From: Pagrus major
Taxonomy: Eukaryota; Chordata; Actinopteri; Spariformes; Sparidae
Assembly: GCF_040436345.1 (NCBI RefSeq)
Contig: NC_133221.1
Coordinates: 21,586,665 to 21,650,664, forward strand
Direction of reading: 5' to 3'
DNA length: 64,000 bases
Part shown: positions 17,790-28,873 of the stretch, piece by piece
Layout of the letters: every line of letters begins with the position of its first letter
Position numbering within the stretch: the stretch's first letter is position 1
Notes under the pieces: model-generated
Told to the model about the DNA's origin: nothing
What the model saw: only the letters and a program-made list of their open reading frames with translations
Database searches by the model: none
Translations under genes and position numbers: made by a program

Positions 17790-18784
17790 ACATAACAGGG
17801 ACTGTGCAGCAGCAGTTAGATGATTTTTTGCATCAGAAATCAGAAATCATCAGAAATCAGAAATCCTTTATTTGTCCCGCAAATGGGGAAATTCCTTAGT
17901 CACAGCAGCCAAAGGACAGTATCACACTTAAACAATAATAAAAAGTAAAAAATAAACAATATAATAGAGATAAGAAATAGAATTAACTCGTATATACATA
18001 GTATTTACAATATGAACTTGGTATTTACAATATGACATAGTATTTATAATATGAACAGTGTAAGTATAAGCAGTTTTGTATTTTTATTTACAAACATTAA
18101 ATAATAAATATGGGTATTAAAAAATTGTCCAATTAGTGCAAACCAGAAAGTGTGTGGATATGTGTAGAGTTTAGTATTGCACAGTGCACATGTGAGGTCT
18201 ACTGGGGGCAGTGCTGGTTGTACAGTCTGACAGCAGCAGGAAGGAAGGACCTGCGATACCTCTCCGTCACACACTTGGGATGTATCAACCTGTCGCTGAA
18301 GGAGCTGACCAGTGCAGTGATAGTGACCTGCAGGGGGTGGGACTCCTTCACCAGCAGCGATGACAGCTTGTCCATCATCCTGCTCTCTCCCACCACCTGC
18401 ACTGGGTCAAGAGGGCATCCCAGGATGGAGCTGGCCTTCTTGATAAGTTTATCAAGTCTCTTCCTATCTGCTGCCGAGATGCTGCTGCTCCAGCAGACTA
18501 CTCCATAGAAAATGGCTGATGCCACCACAGAGTCATAGAAAGTTGTCAGGAGTGCCCCCTGCACCCCAAAGGACCTGAGCTTCCTCAGCAGATGGAGTCT
18601 GCTCTGACCTTTCTTGTATGTTGTATGTTGCTGCAGTGATTGATATATATATATATATATACTGATTTGTATATCATCCCCCAGCTATTCATAGGTATCT
18701 GGGAAAAGAGTTCACAGACTGGTAGACTAAATGACAACAATGAAACACTGTCTTGCTGTTGTGTGTCTCCTTTGTGATTTGTAA
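17790..18784 (+). pseudogene. Relic of a sixth T1R receptor: upstream block plus broken exon 1
   Basis: The sequence CAGGGACTGTGCAGCAGCAG and a TTTTGCAT site (17826-17833) match the block found upstream of the intact receptors. The block is interrupted at about 17834, resumes at 18661 (ACTGATTTGT) and leads to an ATG at 18740. The frame MKHCLAVVCLLCDL then meets TAA at 18782-18784. The first residues match receptor 1 (MKHCLAFLCLLG), so this is the start of a receptor exon 1, truncated after 14 codons; no later exons follow before the upstream block of receptor 1. The interrupting DNA is a LINE fragment. Confidence 0.75.
17834..18660 (-). mobile_element. 3' end of a non-LTR retrotransposon (L2/CR1/Rex1-like)
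   Basis: On the minus strand an open frame at 18564-18199 encodes a typical C-terminal tail of a LINE reverse-transcriptase ORF: VVASAIFYGVVCWSS, ADRKRLDKLIKKASSILG and ERYRRSFLPAAVRLYN. After the stop comes a short 3' UTR and a tail of tandem GATTTCT-like units ending near 17834, the expected 3' terminus. The 5' side is truncated near an (AT)n run at 18640-18660. The insertion splits the upstream block of the receptor relic, so it postdates that duplication. The clade name is by resemblance and not certain. Confidence 0.8.
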
Positions 18785-18929
18785 CTTAGTTCCTAATTGT
18801 TGGAGTTGGAAAAGAAGGAACTCATAATTTCCAGGATTATCATGAAGGATCCTTTATGATGGAAGCAACAACCTTGCTTGCTCATGATTGTTAAACACTA
18901 TGTGTACACACCACAGAGACTGTAGCTGA

Positions 18930-19118
18930 AGTTTAGAAGACTTTTGCATGCTGATTTGTTTATGAACCTCCAGCAAATTATAATTATCTATGTATGACAT
19001 CTAGTTCACACCCAAATGCATGGAAATGAGGCTTAGTCATCACCAGTTTCTAACTTTCTAAAGGCAGAGGAAAATGCCATGAGAGTTCATATCAGATGGG
19101 TAAACCAAAACGACAACA
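18930..19118 (+). promoter_or_regulatory. Conserved upstream block of receptor 1
   Basis: Shared with the other receptors in the same order: TTTTGCAT (18942-18949), CTGATTTGT, a CATGGAAATGA segment, an AAAGGCAGAGG segment, and GAGTTCA close to the ATG. TTTTGCAT differs at one base from the octamer element (ATTTGCAT) bound by POU factors. A promoter role is inferred from conservation and position. Confidence 0.55.
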
Positions 19119-22100
19119 ATGAAGCACTGTCTAGCTTTTCTGTGTCTTTTGGGACCTTTTCTACATGTTTTGTCTCAATGCACTGTCCCATCCTCAGAGT
19201 TTCAGCTGGAAGGAGATTTTTTGATCGGTGGACTTTTTGGAATTCATCATGTCGATGGACCTGATAATCGTGACAGACCAGAATTCACTGACTGCTCCCG
19301 GTGAGTTTTATAACATCTCTGAGCAGATACTATCTGAAACTAATGAAGTGCATCTAGTATAATAGATAATATTATTATACGAGTAGTGCGTCAGATTGTC
19401 AGGTCAATGGAACTTTTCCTTCAAAACCTATTTTAATATTTGCTCCATTTAAAAAGGTATAAGACATTAAGTCTGCATTATTGATCTTAGGCCTTTTTTA
19501 GTGTCTCTAAAGCCTTCACAGAGGCATTAATGAAACTAATTATCTCTCACTTTCCTTTGTCTGTCCACAGTAAACCCTTCATTCTGTCAAGTTATCAGAG
19601 GTTTCAGGTGATGCGATTCTCTGTAGAGGAAATCAATAACTCTACCAACCTACTGCCAAATGTATCTCTTGGCTATGAAATTTTTGACCACTGCTCAGAT
19701 ACACAGAGTTTTCCAGGCATTTTAAACCTCATCTCAGTCAATGGCATGATCCAACCTTGGCGTGAACCAAACAAGAATCTCTCCAAAGTTTCCAAAGTGA
19801 TTGCAGTGGTCGGCACTTACGTAAGCACTGAAACACGGACAATAGCCCCTCTTTTTATGATGAATCTCATTCCTATGGTAAATTTGCCAACTACTGTTTT
19901 TAACAACTTATATCAGATATATCAAGTGCTTTCATACCAAGCTTTTTTTGAGAATTTATTGTCACTATGAAGTAATGAGAATGTCTCTATTACTCTTTTA
20001 ACAGGTCAGTTATGGAGCTTCTAGTTCAATCTTTTCAACAAAACAGAATTTCCCCTCTTTCCTGCGAACAGTGCATCCCAATAAAGATATCATAGAAGTG
20101 ATTATTAGGATTCTGCAGCACTTCAACTGGCGCTGGGTATCTTTCCTCAACATCGATGATGATTATGGCAATGATGCACGGGAATTGTTCATAAAGATGA
20201 TTAAGGACACTGAGATCTGCCTGGCGTACACCAAAATCCTCAGTCATGATACAGATTACTCCCAAATATTCAAACAGATAGAGGCACAGAGGATAAGTAT
20301 CATTATAGTTGTTGCTGCTGAATGGACTGCTAATGCTCTCCTTGACTCAGCAATACAACTGAATATCACAGACAAGGTCTTGATAGCAAGCGATGGATGG
20401 TCCTCGAACAAGGAGTTCCCCAAGAAGACAGGAATCAAAAATATCGGAACTGTACTCGGGGTGTCTCAGCCAGTAGTGAAATTGCCTGGTTTCAGTGATT
20501 TTGTCCATGCTTCCAAAAGCCAGAATCATTGTGAGAATTCAGAACAGATGTTTTGTAATCAGGTTTGCAACTGCAGTAACCTGACTGCAAAAGATGTCAT
20601 TCTTGCAGACCCAACTTTCTCTTTTCCTGTCTATTCTGCTGTATATGCCATCGCTCATGCCTTACACAATGTCTTGCGATGTGGATCGGATGGATGTAAT
20701 GGGAATATTACAGTTTACCCACATATGGTGAGTATACAAATAATTTGAGAACTCATTTAAGTTATTCTCACTGATTCTTGGCCAGTTTTTTTTCCATGCC
20801 ATTTGATGTGTGTCCAATGACAACACAATACAAGTGTAGGTTTTGTTATCATATATAGATCTGCACAAATTGATGGCTTTCAGTAAGATGCTTTGAATAA
20901 ATAAGCTTTTCAAAGGGTTTTGTAAGACAGAGATCAATCTCATTAGAGCTCTTCGTTGGTTAAAACATGATGGAATATTTTTTAAAACCTATTTAATCGA
21001 CACCACATATGTTTATCGTGAACACATGCAAGTAATCTGTACTTTGTGTGCCCTCATCAGGTTCTAGCAGAGCTGAAGAAGACAAACCTTACACTTCTAA
21101 ACCAGAGTATTGAGTTTGATGAGAATGGTGACCCCAAGTACGGATCCTATTCTATACTTTTCTGGAACCAAACTGGTGATACGGAGGAAGTCGGCTTGTA
21201 TCATTTTAACCCATCGTTCCATTTCTTCATCAACAACAGCAAAATTCAGTGGCACACCAAGGACAAAGTGAGTTTTTAGAGTAAAGAGTTTACATGGTAT
21301 ATGTTGATATAAAAATACTTTGTTTTGGTTTCCCTCTTCTGCAGTGATGTGCTTTGTAACTAAACATGGTGTCATTAACTGCTACTTCTCTATCATTTGC
21401 ATACAACCCTTGTGATATAATCTTGTCTTGGACAGGTGCCTACATCACTGTGTTCCCAGGAATGTTGTGTAGGTCATAAAAAAAAGTATAATGGAATCCA
21501 CAAATGCTGCTTTGATTGTGAAAAATGCCCCAAAGGAACTTATGTCAACAGCTCAGGTAAATTATTATACATGAGAGGAAGAGGGTTATGGCCAAGAGAG
21601 TGTAACAGTCATTTCATGTTGACAGCTACACAGATCGAATCACTGTGGCATCAAGCTAATAACATCAGTCACTTCCAGGTAGACAACTGGCAGTTGATTT
21701 GTATTGCAAATATATGTGAAATCAGCAACATTGTTTTTTCTGGTGTCATTAACTAACATTGAAAGATACTTTGTTAAACAAGATGACCTATGTGACTCAC
21801 TCTGACTCAAACTGATCTCTCTTTACCAACAGAGGATTTTTTAAGAGTTGACCTTAACTTTATTGACAATCTGTCCTTTTTTGTGTACAACAGCAAATCC
21901 CTACGAATGTTTTGAATGTAAGGAGACAGAATGGTCTGAAGAAGCAAGCACATCATGCAATCTGCGGGTGGTGGAGTACATCCCATTCACAGACAGTGGA
22001 GCTATAGTGATCATGGTCGGGGCCTGGGTCTTGGTGGGTCTCACAGCAGCCATGTCTGTTCTCTTTGCCATCAACTACAACACACCTGTTGTCAGATCTG

Positions 22101-22822
22101 CTGGGGGACCAATGTGCTTCTTAATTTTAGGCTGCCTCAGTCTGAGTAGTATTAGTGTGTTCTTTCAGTTCGACAAACCAACAACTTCCTTTTGCATCTT
22201 AAGATTCTTGCCATTTGTTTTGTTCTACACTGTTTGTTTGGCATGTTTTGTTGTACGCTCGTTTCAAATTGTTTGCATTTTCAAAATAGCTGCCAAGTGC
22301 CACAAGCTCAGCAGCTGGTGGATGAAATATCATGTACAATGGCTGGTCATCACTGTGGCATTTGGTGCTCAGGCACTCTTACTTCTTATTGGCTATTCTT
22401 ATGACCCACCCAAGCCCTACAATGAATCAGGTTGGTACCCAGACAAAATAATACTTACTTGTGATCATAATTTTAAAGCAACCTCTGGTTCTTCGGTTTT
22501 ATTTGTATTTTTGTGCTCTCTTTGCTTCATTTTCTCCTACATGGGAAAAGACCTCCCAAAAAATTACAATGAGGCCAAAGCAATAACCTTCTGCCTGCTC
22601 CTGCTGATCCTCACATGGATCATCTTTGCCACTGTGCGTATACTTTACCGTGGCAAGTACAACCAAACTCTTAACGCTCTGGCAGTACTCTCCAGTCTCT
22701 ACTCCTTTCTGTTCTTTTATTTCCTCCCAAAATGTTACATCATCATTTTTCAATCGTACAAAAACACAAAGCAGTACTTCCAAGGTCTCCTTCATGATTA
22801 CAACAAAACAACCAGCCAGTAG
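19119..22822 (+). CDS. Type 1 taste receptor (T1R1/T1R2-like), array copy 1
   Basis: Exons: 19119-19300, 19571-19877, 20005-20727, 21061-21267, 21436-21556 and 21894-22822 (TAG), 2469 nt, 822 aa, frame intact. The signal peptide is in residues 1-20. The Venus-flytrap ligand domain spans residues about 25-475 (exons 1-4; EFQLEGDFLIGGLF, VEEINNSTNLLPNVSLGYE). The cysteine-rich domain comes from exon 5 and the start of exon 6, and the seven-helix domain covers about 550-800 (TPVVRSAGGPMCFLIL, KDLPKNYNEAKAITF, FLPKCYIIIF). The six-exon layout with a 121-nt exon 5 and the C-terminal FQG..HDYNK tail fit T1R rather than V2R/OlfC receptors. T1Rs are plasma-membrane class C GPCRs of taste cells that pair with T1R3 and sense amino acids or sugars. 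Oddities: an extra Cys in the cysteine-rich domain (ECCVGH; other copies have Pro) and Leu for Trp in KVLIASDGW. Assignment to T1R1 or T1R2 was not settled by eye. Confidence 0.9.
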
Positions 22823-23024
22823 CGGGCTTCCAGTAAATATGTTATTGTATATAGAATAATTGATGTGCTTCAGGTCTTCTGAATGCTATCAATGGAAAGG
22901 ATAAAAAAAAAGTCTAAAAAGATGTTCATTGTAGTTTAAATCTTTGTCTCTTTCATTGGTTGTAACCTAATCATGTTTCTTTCATGCATCTTGAAATTTA
23001 CTATAATATATACAGTATAATAAT

Positions 23025-23065
23025 AATAATATATGATATTATTATATAATATATACAGTATAACA

Positions 23066-23097
<32 letters not shown>

Positions 23098-23100
23098 TAT
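23025..23100. repeat. (TAA)n-rich low-complexity stretch
   Basis: Imperfect ATA/TAA repeats with interspersed TATACAGTA units. Confidence 0.9.
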
Positions 23101-23149
23101 ACAGTAATTAACATTTCAACAAGAGGTACACAAACTGTTGTGGGTGGTT

Positions 23150-23560
23150 GTTCCTTGAACTAAATGTTAACATTAGCTTGCTAACATACTCGCAATGAAT
23201 CATGCTGATGCTGAGCAGGTATGATATTTACTTTGATCACCATCTTAGTTTAGCCTGTCAGCATGCTAAGATTTGCTAAGTAGAAACAAAAGGTGCAACT
23301 GAAGGTAATAGAAATGTAATTTCAGCAATTTAGTCTTAAACCAAAGTATAAAATAAATTAAAGTTTTGACCCAATGATGGCCCGACATGGAAAGTTGTAA
23401 GGGATTACCAAAGTAATTAAAATTCTTTCTGAGGTGGACATGGAGGTCTGAATCAAAATTCATGGCAACAATTCAATAGTTATTGAGACATTTCCTCAAA
23501 ACCACAACTGTGATCATCTAAGTCTTCAGGATACATCCTCTGGGAATTGTGAATGTTTAT
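23150..23560. repeat. Dispersed repeat (GCTAACAT / CATGCTAAGATTTGCTAA type)
   Basis: Contains the recurrent motifs TTAGCCTGTCAGCATGCTAA, TAAACCAAAGTATA, GGGATTACCAAAGTAATTA and TACATCCTCTGGGAA in order. The same motifs in the same order occur at 34680-35050 after receptor 2. I know this type as an abundant repeat in percomorph genomes. It may have been copied with the receptor rather than inserted twice. Confidence 0.6.
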
Positions 23561-24474
23561 TCAAAGTTTTCAGAATGTTCTTCCCATGAATCAAGCAGAT
23601 GTTGAGATAGATCGCTGAATAATAGAAACCTTTGACCTGTTGGTTACTCTACAAGAAAAGTCAGTGAACATGATTCATCCTGTGGGCACCATGAATATTT
23701 GAACCACCTGCTTGCATTGATAGGAATCTGTGCACCCTTGTCTTGTCAGTCTTATTTGCCATGTGAGTAGCATGGCTCAAGGGATGGGATATCAATCTGT
23801 TGGTCAATCTTTCCTTGACCAGTTGGTCTACAATTTCATCCAGTTTGAAATACATCAACAACTATTTGATTGATTGTCATGGAAATTGGCACAGATATCC
23901 ATGGTCCCTCGAGGTTGAATCCTGCTGACTGACTGGAGCCTAACTTTAATAATGGAAACATGTTTTTAAATGGATCCCTGATTATTAACAAGCCAACCCC
24001 AGCTAGGGTTACTGTACTAGATAGTACAGTATGCTGGGTACATACTGTAGATCTCTGACATTTTTAAGTTTTTCCCCAAACTGACGCGACCATTGATGCT
24101 GATGTTGATCTTGTAACACAGATATTACGTTAAACCAATGACATTATACTGTCGGCAAACAAACCTTGCTTCAAGCTGTAAATAACTGTCAGAATTCTTA
24201 CACAGAGATAAAACATCATTTTGGACCCTACAAACATTTTAAAATTATTACTTTTAATTAAAAGAGATTATTCTGTACCTTTCTACAAGCTCTGTGGATG
24301 TATTATTCTTTTAAAAATGATTTATCTACATAATAATGTTATCAGCATGACCTTTTATATTAGAAATAGTCCTATTATAGACTACTGTTATAATATTATT
24401 TTTTGCTGTAGTGCATATTTTCTCGTTTTACAGAAAAGGTTTGTCCAAAAATGAATGAGAGGAGCTGATGTGAT

Positions 24475-24850
24475 GTGACTGTGTACAGAGTGGTGTAGGG
24501 ATGATGTATTTTTGTTGGCCAACCTGGGAGTTAGCATCACCATGGTTCCCTCGTCAAAAAGCCTATGAGATTTTTGGATTGGATTTCGGATAATCGCCAA
24601 AAATAAGCTCTGTAGCAAAGTCAAAGTTTATTTTTTGTTTTAAGTTTTGTTCAGCCAGATAATCTTCACAGATGAACACCACTTTTGTGATTTTCGAAGC
24701 ATAAATTAAATTGCTATAAGTAAAAAGCTAATGTTAGGCTACATTATGCTCACATGACAAAAAACGTCACCACCATTAAGCGTCTTACTACACAAGTATC
24801 ATACACTTTTTCTATAAATTGATCAATCTGCAAGTTGTAAAGTTCGAGTC
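24475..24850. repeat. Probable dispersed repeat
   Basis: The segment with GGTTCCCTCGTCAAAAA and ATCGCCAAAAATAAGCTCTG resembles a repeat I recognise as widespread in teleosts. Boundaries are estimates. Confidence 0.4.
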
Positions 24851-27489
24851 AGAATAGTTTGTTACAAAAGTCCACCTGTAAAGACGGACTAGTGAGGAGA
24901 TGAGTTTTCCTGTTCAGCCTCTGTAGTCTCAATTAGCTGTCCTTTTTCAGACACATAAGTGTTTTATAATTAAACTGTGGGACATTTAATGATGTATTAT
25001 ATGTCAACAAAACATAGAACAAAATGTGTAAATATCTTAAGCCTGTGTTAACCACAGACCTTATTTCAGGCTTTTAACTGAAAACCCATTCACCCATAGA
25101 CGTTGACATGAGGGAACCAGAAGTGCAAAAATGCTAACTGATTCATTACTACACCACTCTGTAAGGCTAATATTGAAGGCCATTCCAAATATACTGTATG
25201 TATTTTTTTAAATAAATGTTCCAGCCAGTGAAATACAATATTCATGACATCCCCACCATCCTCAGCTATACTTTGTGTTTAGTTCTAATAATAGTTTTGG
25301 ATTCTGATTCTGATATGGTAAACATTACACCAATTTTAACATACTAATTGATTAAGTTAGAGTTTAATAAACCTCCAGTATTTCATCATCCACACTCTGA
25401 TAAAGTCTCTTCACTCAGTTTTTTCAAAATCTACCAGTTTACAAATGTACTTACACACGATAAAGAACTGTTGCGATGAGATGTATCTTTGTACTTGCAT
25501 AACTAAATCAGATAGGAAGTAGTTGACATATGAATTAAGAGTATACTACAGTTAAATTTAATGTACACTATGCTTTAAACATACACTTCAAAATCTTGTG
25601 TAATTTTACAGCCTCAGGACATTCAGTGATATTCCACATATGCTTTATTTTGTTATGCCCTGCACTAATTTATATATTGTGTACATCAGTTATATAACTG
25701 TAAGAGTTATTCAATAAAAACATTGAATTGAACTTGTCTGTTTTCTTTTCTGTTCAGCTGTTTTTTGAGGTATCTATAGCAATTTTTACTGTCACCACAT
25801 GAAGGCACCACTTAACTGTGACACTGTACAGGCCACACTGCAGGCATGCTTTGAATAAACTAGTGTATTGAGATTGATTTTTCTATTGAGATCAAAATCA
25901 GGGTGCAAGATGCTTTTGTGCAGGTGTTGTGCAGGTCTACACACAATATAGTTCAAATATAAATTAAACAGTATCCTGCAATATAGATAAAGATTGCTTG
26001 GCCCTACTGCATATTCCCATTTTTCAAGTGTGTTTCTGTACCTTAAAGGACACATAAAGTCTCCATTTTTAAAAAAATAGAATGTGATTATTTGAGTGAA
26101 ATTCTCCCTGTGATTTTCTGTAAGTTTATTGTTGCACTGTTTTTAATATTTGGCTTTCATCTAAATTCACAAAAGCGCATATACTGTACACCTTTAAAGT
26201 TGATTGCCACAGTAAGAATGAAACCTCTTCCCCTATTGGTCCTCCTCATTTGACCAATTTCTCCACTTACTTATAAACCCACTCAATAATGGCATAATAT
26301 GTAATGTTGCAGTGTGGGGCATGTATATATGTATTTGACCAGGTCTGCTGATTTTGCATACTAATTACATACGGAGCCACACTAGGTCTTATTCTCGTGG
26401 CCCTTAACCACATGTCTGTAGTCTGCATGGATGTCAAGTGTCTCAATGCACTGGTTACAGGTTGTGTACCTGAGAGATACAGGTATTACATCACCAAATC
26501 TGAATTTTCCCAATCATTATTGATACACACGTTGACACCAGATTCTGTATAGCTCCACACTGTTTGTAAAAATGTCATTAGGTAAATTTAATCCTTAACT
26601 AATGTGTCTGTTGCTTTTTGGATGAGTTATGTCTCAGTATCTTGTGTTTTAATCAGGAAGACACTGACCTTGTTTCCACCCAGATGTAAATGTTCATGTC
26701 CTCTTTGTTTTGTCATCGCTCCTTGGGACCACTTTTACCACACAAAATACTGATTATTAGTAGGAGAAAAAAAGCAGAGATTAAATATATTATTACTCAA
26801 TAGCATCAATTAGATCTTATTACAAGTACATGATGTTACTTTTTGGCATTGATGGCCAATTTCTTCCAGTAATACAGGGGTAAAACATGTAACCTATTGT
26901 AACCTTATTATATATGAGAGCACTACGCCTAGAAAGTCAAAACCTCATCTTAACACACAGGGAAAACTGTCACAGTACTGGCTACTCTATTGGTTAGAAC
27001 GTGATCTTGTGGAAGTGAAATGCCCACGTTTCACAGCAATGACTGGTTTGAAAAACTTTTACTGTGACAGCTAACACCAGCACTTTTAGACATGTCTCTG
27101 TGTTCTACCATTGACAGTTTGTGTGAAAGCCTACCTGACTGTCAGGTGTTTATGCAAACTCTGTCTGTTTGTGTGCTAAAGCAGGAAGAGAGGAAATGGG
27201 TTTTGCATTGGCCAACATATAGATAGGTTTGTCATTTGCCTACAATCTTAGAAGATAATCTTTGGTTCCTCTTTCCATGTGGTTCATCTCTGCATTGTCA
27301 AAAACATTTTTGTTTTTTCAAACTGAAAATATAAAACAACCATTTTGTTTTTAAAAATGTGAGATAACTGTGATAGTATTGAACAGATCATTTATCCCTT
27401 ACTTTAAGACTTAATTCCACCTGAGAAAATATCTTAGAATATATATTTATGTTGTTAGTTAACAACAACAGGTTAGTCAAATGTATTAT

Positions 27490-28400
27490 CCGCTAATGCT
27501 TTCCTGCATTTTCTATTATGGATTTAGTTCATGTAATGAGCCTATAAATCCCTTCCCCAAATTACTCTCCATACATTGATCCCAAAATGAAACTTTAGTG
27601 TCTAGACATTCAGGGGTGGAAGTACTGACAAAGTGTGTAAAGTGTTTTTTTAATTTTACTGTCACTTTAGAACTTTTTTATAACAAGTGCTGTACTTAAC
27701 TACATTTCAAGTCGCATCCGTCACAGAGTACAAACAAAGGCTACATGAGACAGTCCTGATAAACTGTCTGAGAATGGAAAAAAGGAGAGATGATAATGGA
27801 GAGCAGAGCCCCAGAACGTAGACTCTCAGGAAAACAGGTGTGTAGTCTCTTATTTTTAATGAGTCACATTGAAAGTCAGTAGTGTAAGTTGCAATATAAC
27901 ACAATTACATGTGTAAGATAAATCTGAGGGAAATGCCATGGTTTTCAAGTTGAATCATTTGATTGTTTGTGATAAAAGTGTGCAGCTACTCTGGCTTACA
28001 TTTGTCTCAGCCAATTGCCCTCTGTACTAAATGCAGACACATTGGACAACTTAGTCATCTTTCATTTGAATATGCATTCATGACAGGTTAAAAACATTTT
28101 CATCTTGAAATGGCAACTGAATCTGTGTGTACTACCTGATTCTCAGTAGCATAGCAAGGGGAGCAAGATCAATATGGTTGATGATCAGTGAATTCATTTG
28201 AAGCTTGAGCCATCCCCCACATCACTCAATGCATAATTCAAAGCTCACAAGTGTCACAAACCCAACCCATTTAGTCACCTGTAGCCCACTGTCTTTTTTT
28301 TCTTCTTTGGCACCTGTGTACAGCCTACTGTAACAGATTGGATACTGTGTCATTGACCACATTTTGAAAAAAAAATAATTCAAGTGGCATTTATCTTGAA
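27490..28400 (+). pseudogene. rer1 intron-5 and 3'-flank relic before receptor 2
   Basis: The segment 27500-27600 (TTTCCTGCATTTTCTATTATGG, CATTGATCCCAAAA) matches rer1 intron 5 at 14562-14660. The segment 27866-28400 matches rer1 3' flank at 16127-16740 almost continuously, for example ATTTGAATATGCATTCATGA and TACTGTAACAGAT. Exons 6 and 7 that should lie between are missing, so this is a deleted duplicate of the rer1 3' half. Another AATAAA is at 28597. Confidence 0.8.
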
Positions 28401-28669
28401 TAGCAAGTGAATTTATTTGCTTTTCCTCAATTTTTTACACTATTTTGTGAATAATTAGTGATAATTGGCTTAATCTACATTTTTGTTTTTTATGGCATAC
28501 TTGTGTTCCGACACTCACACTAATGAGTGACTAGACTGTGGTTTGAAACCAGTCAGCATTTTCCTTTTGTGATGTTTTACTTTGATGTTCCCAACTAATA
28601 AAGGCTTTTCAAGCATATCCTCGGCTGTACTTGAGAAGCTTTGTCTACAATTTGTCTATTCATCACAGG

Positions 28670-28873
28670 GACTATGCAGCAGCATTTTAAATGATTTTTG
28701 CATGCTGATTTGTGTATTCTTTTTAAGCCATTTATAGCAATCTGCATCTATACCCTCCCAATTTCATGGAAATGATCACAAAGCCTCAGCCTTCACCAGT
28801 CTCTCATGACATTTAAAAGACAAAGGCAATCCCATCAGAGCAAACACCTGAGTGGTAAAAAATAACAACAACA
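28670..28873 (+). promoter_or_regulatory. Conserved upstream block of receptor 2
   Basis: Begins with CAGGGACTATGCAGCAG; TTTTGCAT is at 28696-28703, 178 bp before the ATG. CTGATTTGTGTATTC, CATGGAAATGATCAC and CTCTCATGAC follow in the order seen in the other copies. Confidence 0.55.

Larger units (their letters stand above)
22823..28669 (+). other. Spacer between receptors 1 and 2
   Basis: No intact gene was found. It holds an AT-rich (TAA)n-like stretch at 23025-23100, a dispersed repeat at about 23150-23560, another at about 24475-24850, a segment at 25620-25860 resembling 35210-35360 downstream of receptor 2, and two rer1-derived segments at 27490-27600 and 27866-28400. The stretch 25900-27480 is AT-rich; its part near 26530-26600 resembles 37430-37490 and 27165-27260 resembles 37980-38065, so it appears to be the paralogous spacer of the region before receptor 3. 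Confidence 0.6.

Noticed and set aside
18152-18508. 118-codon plus-strand open frame
   Set aside because: It is antisense to the LINE reverse-transcriptase tail, which explains the open frame.
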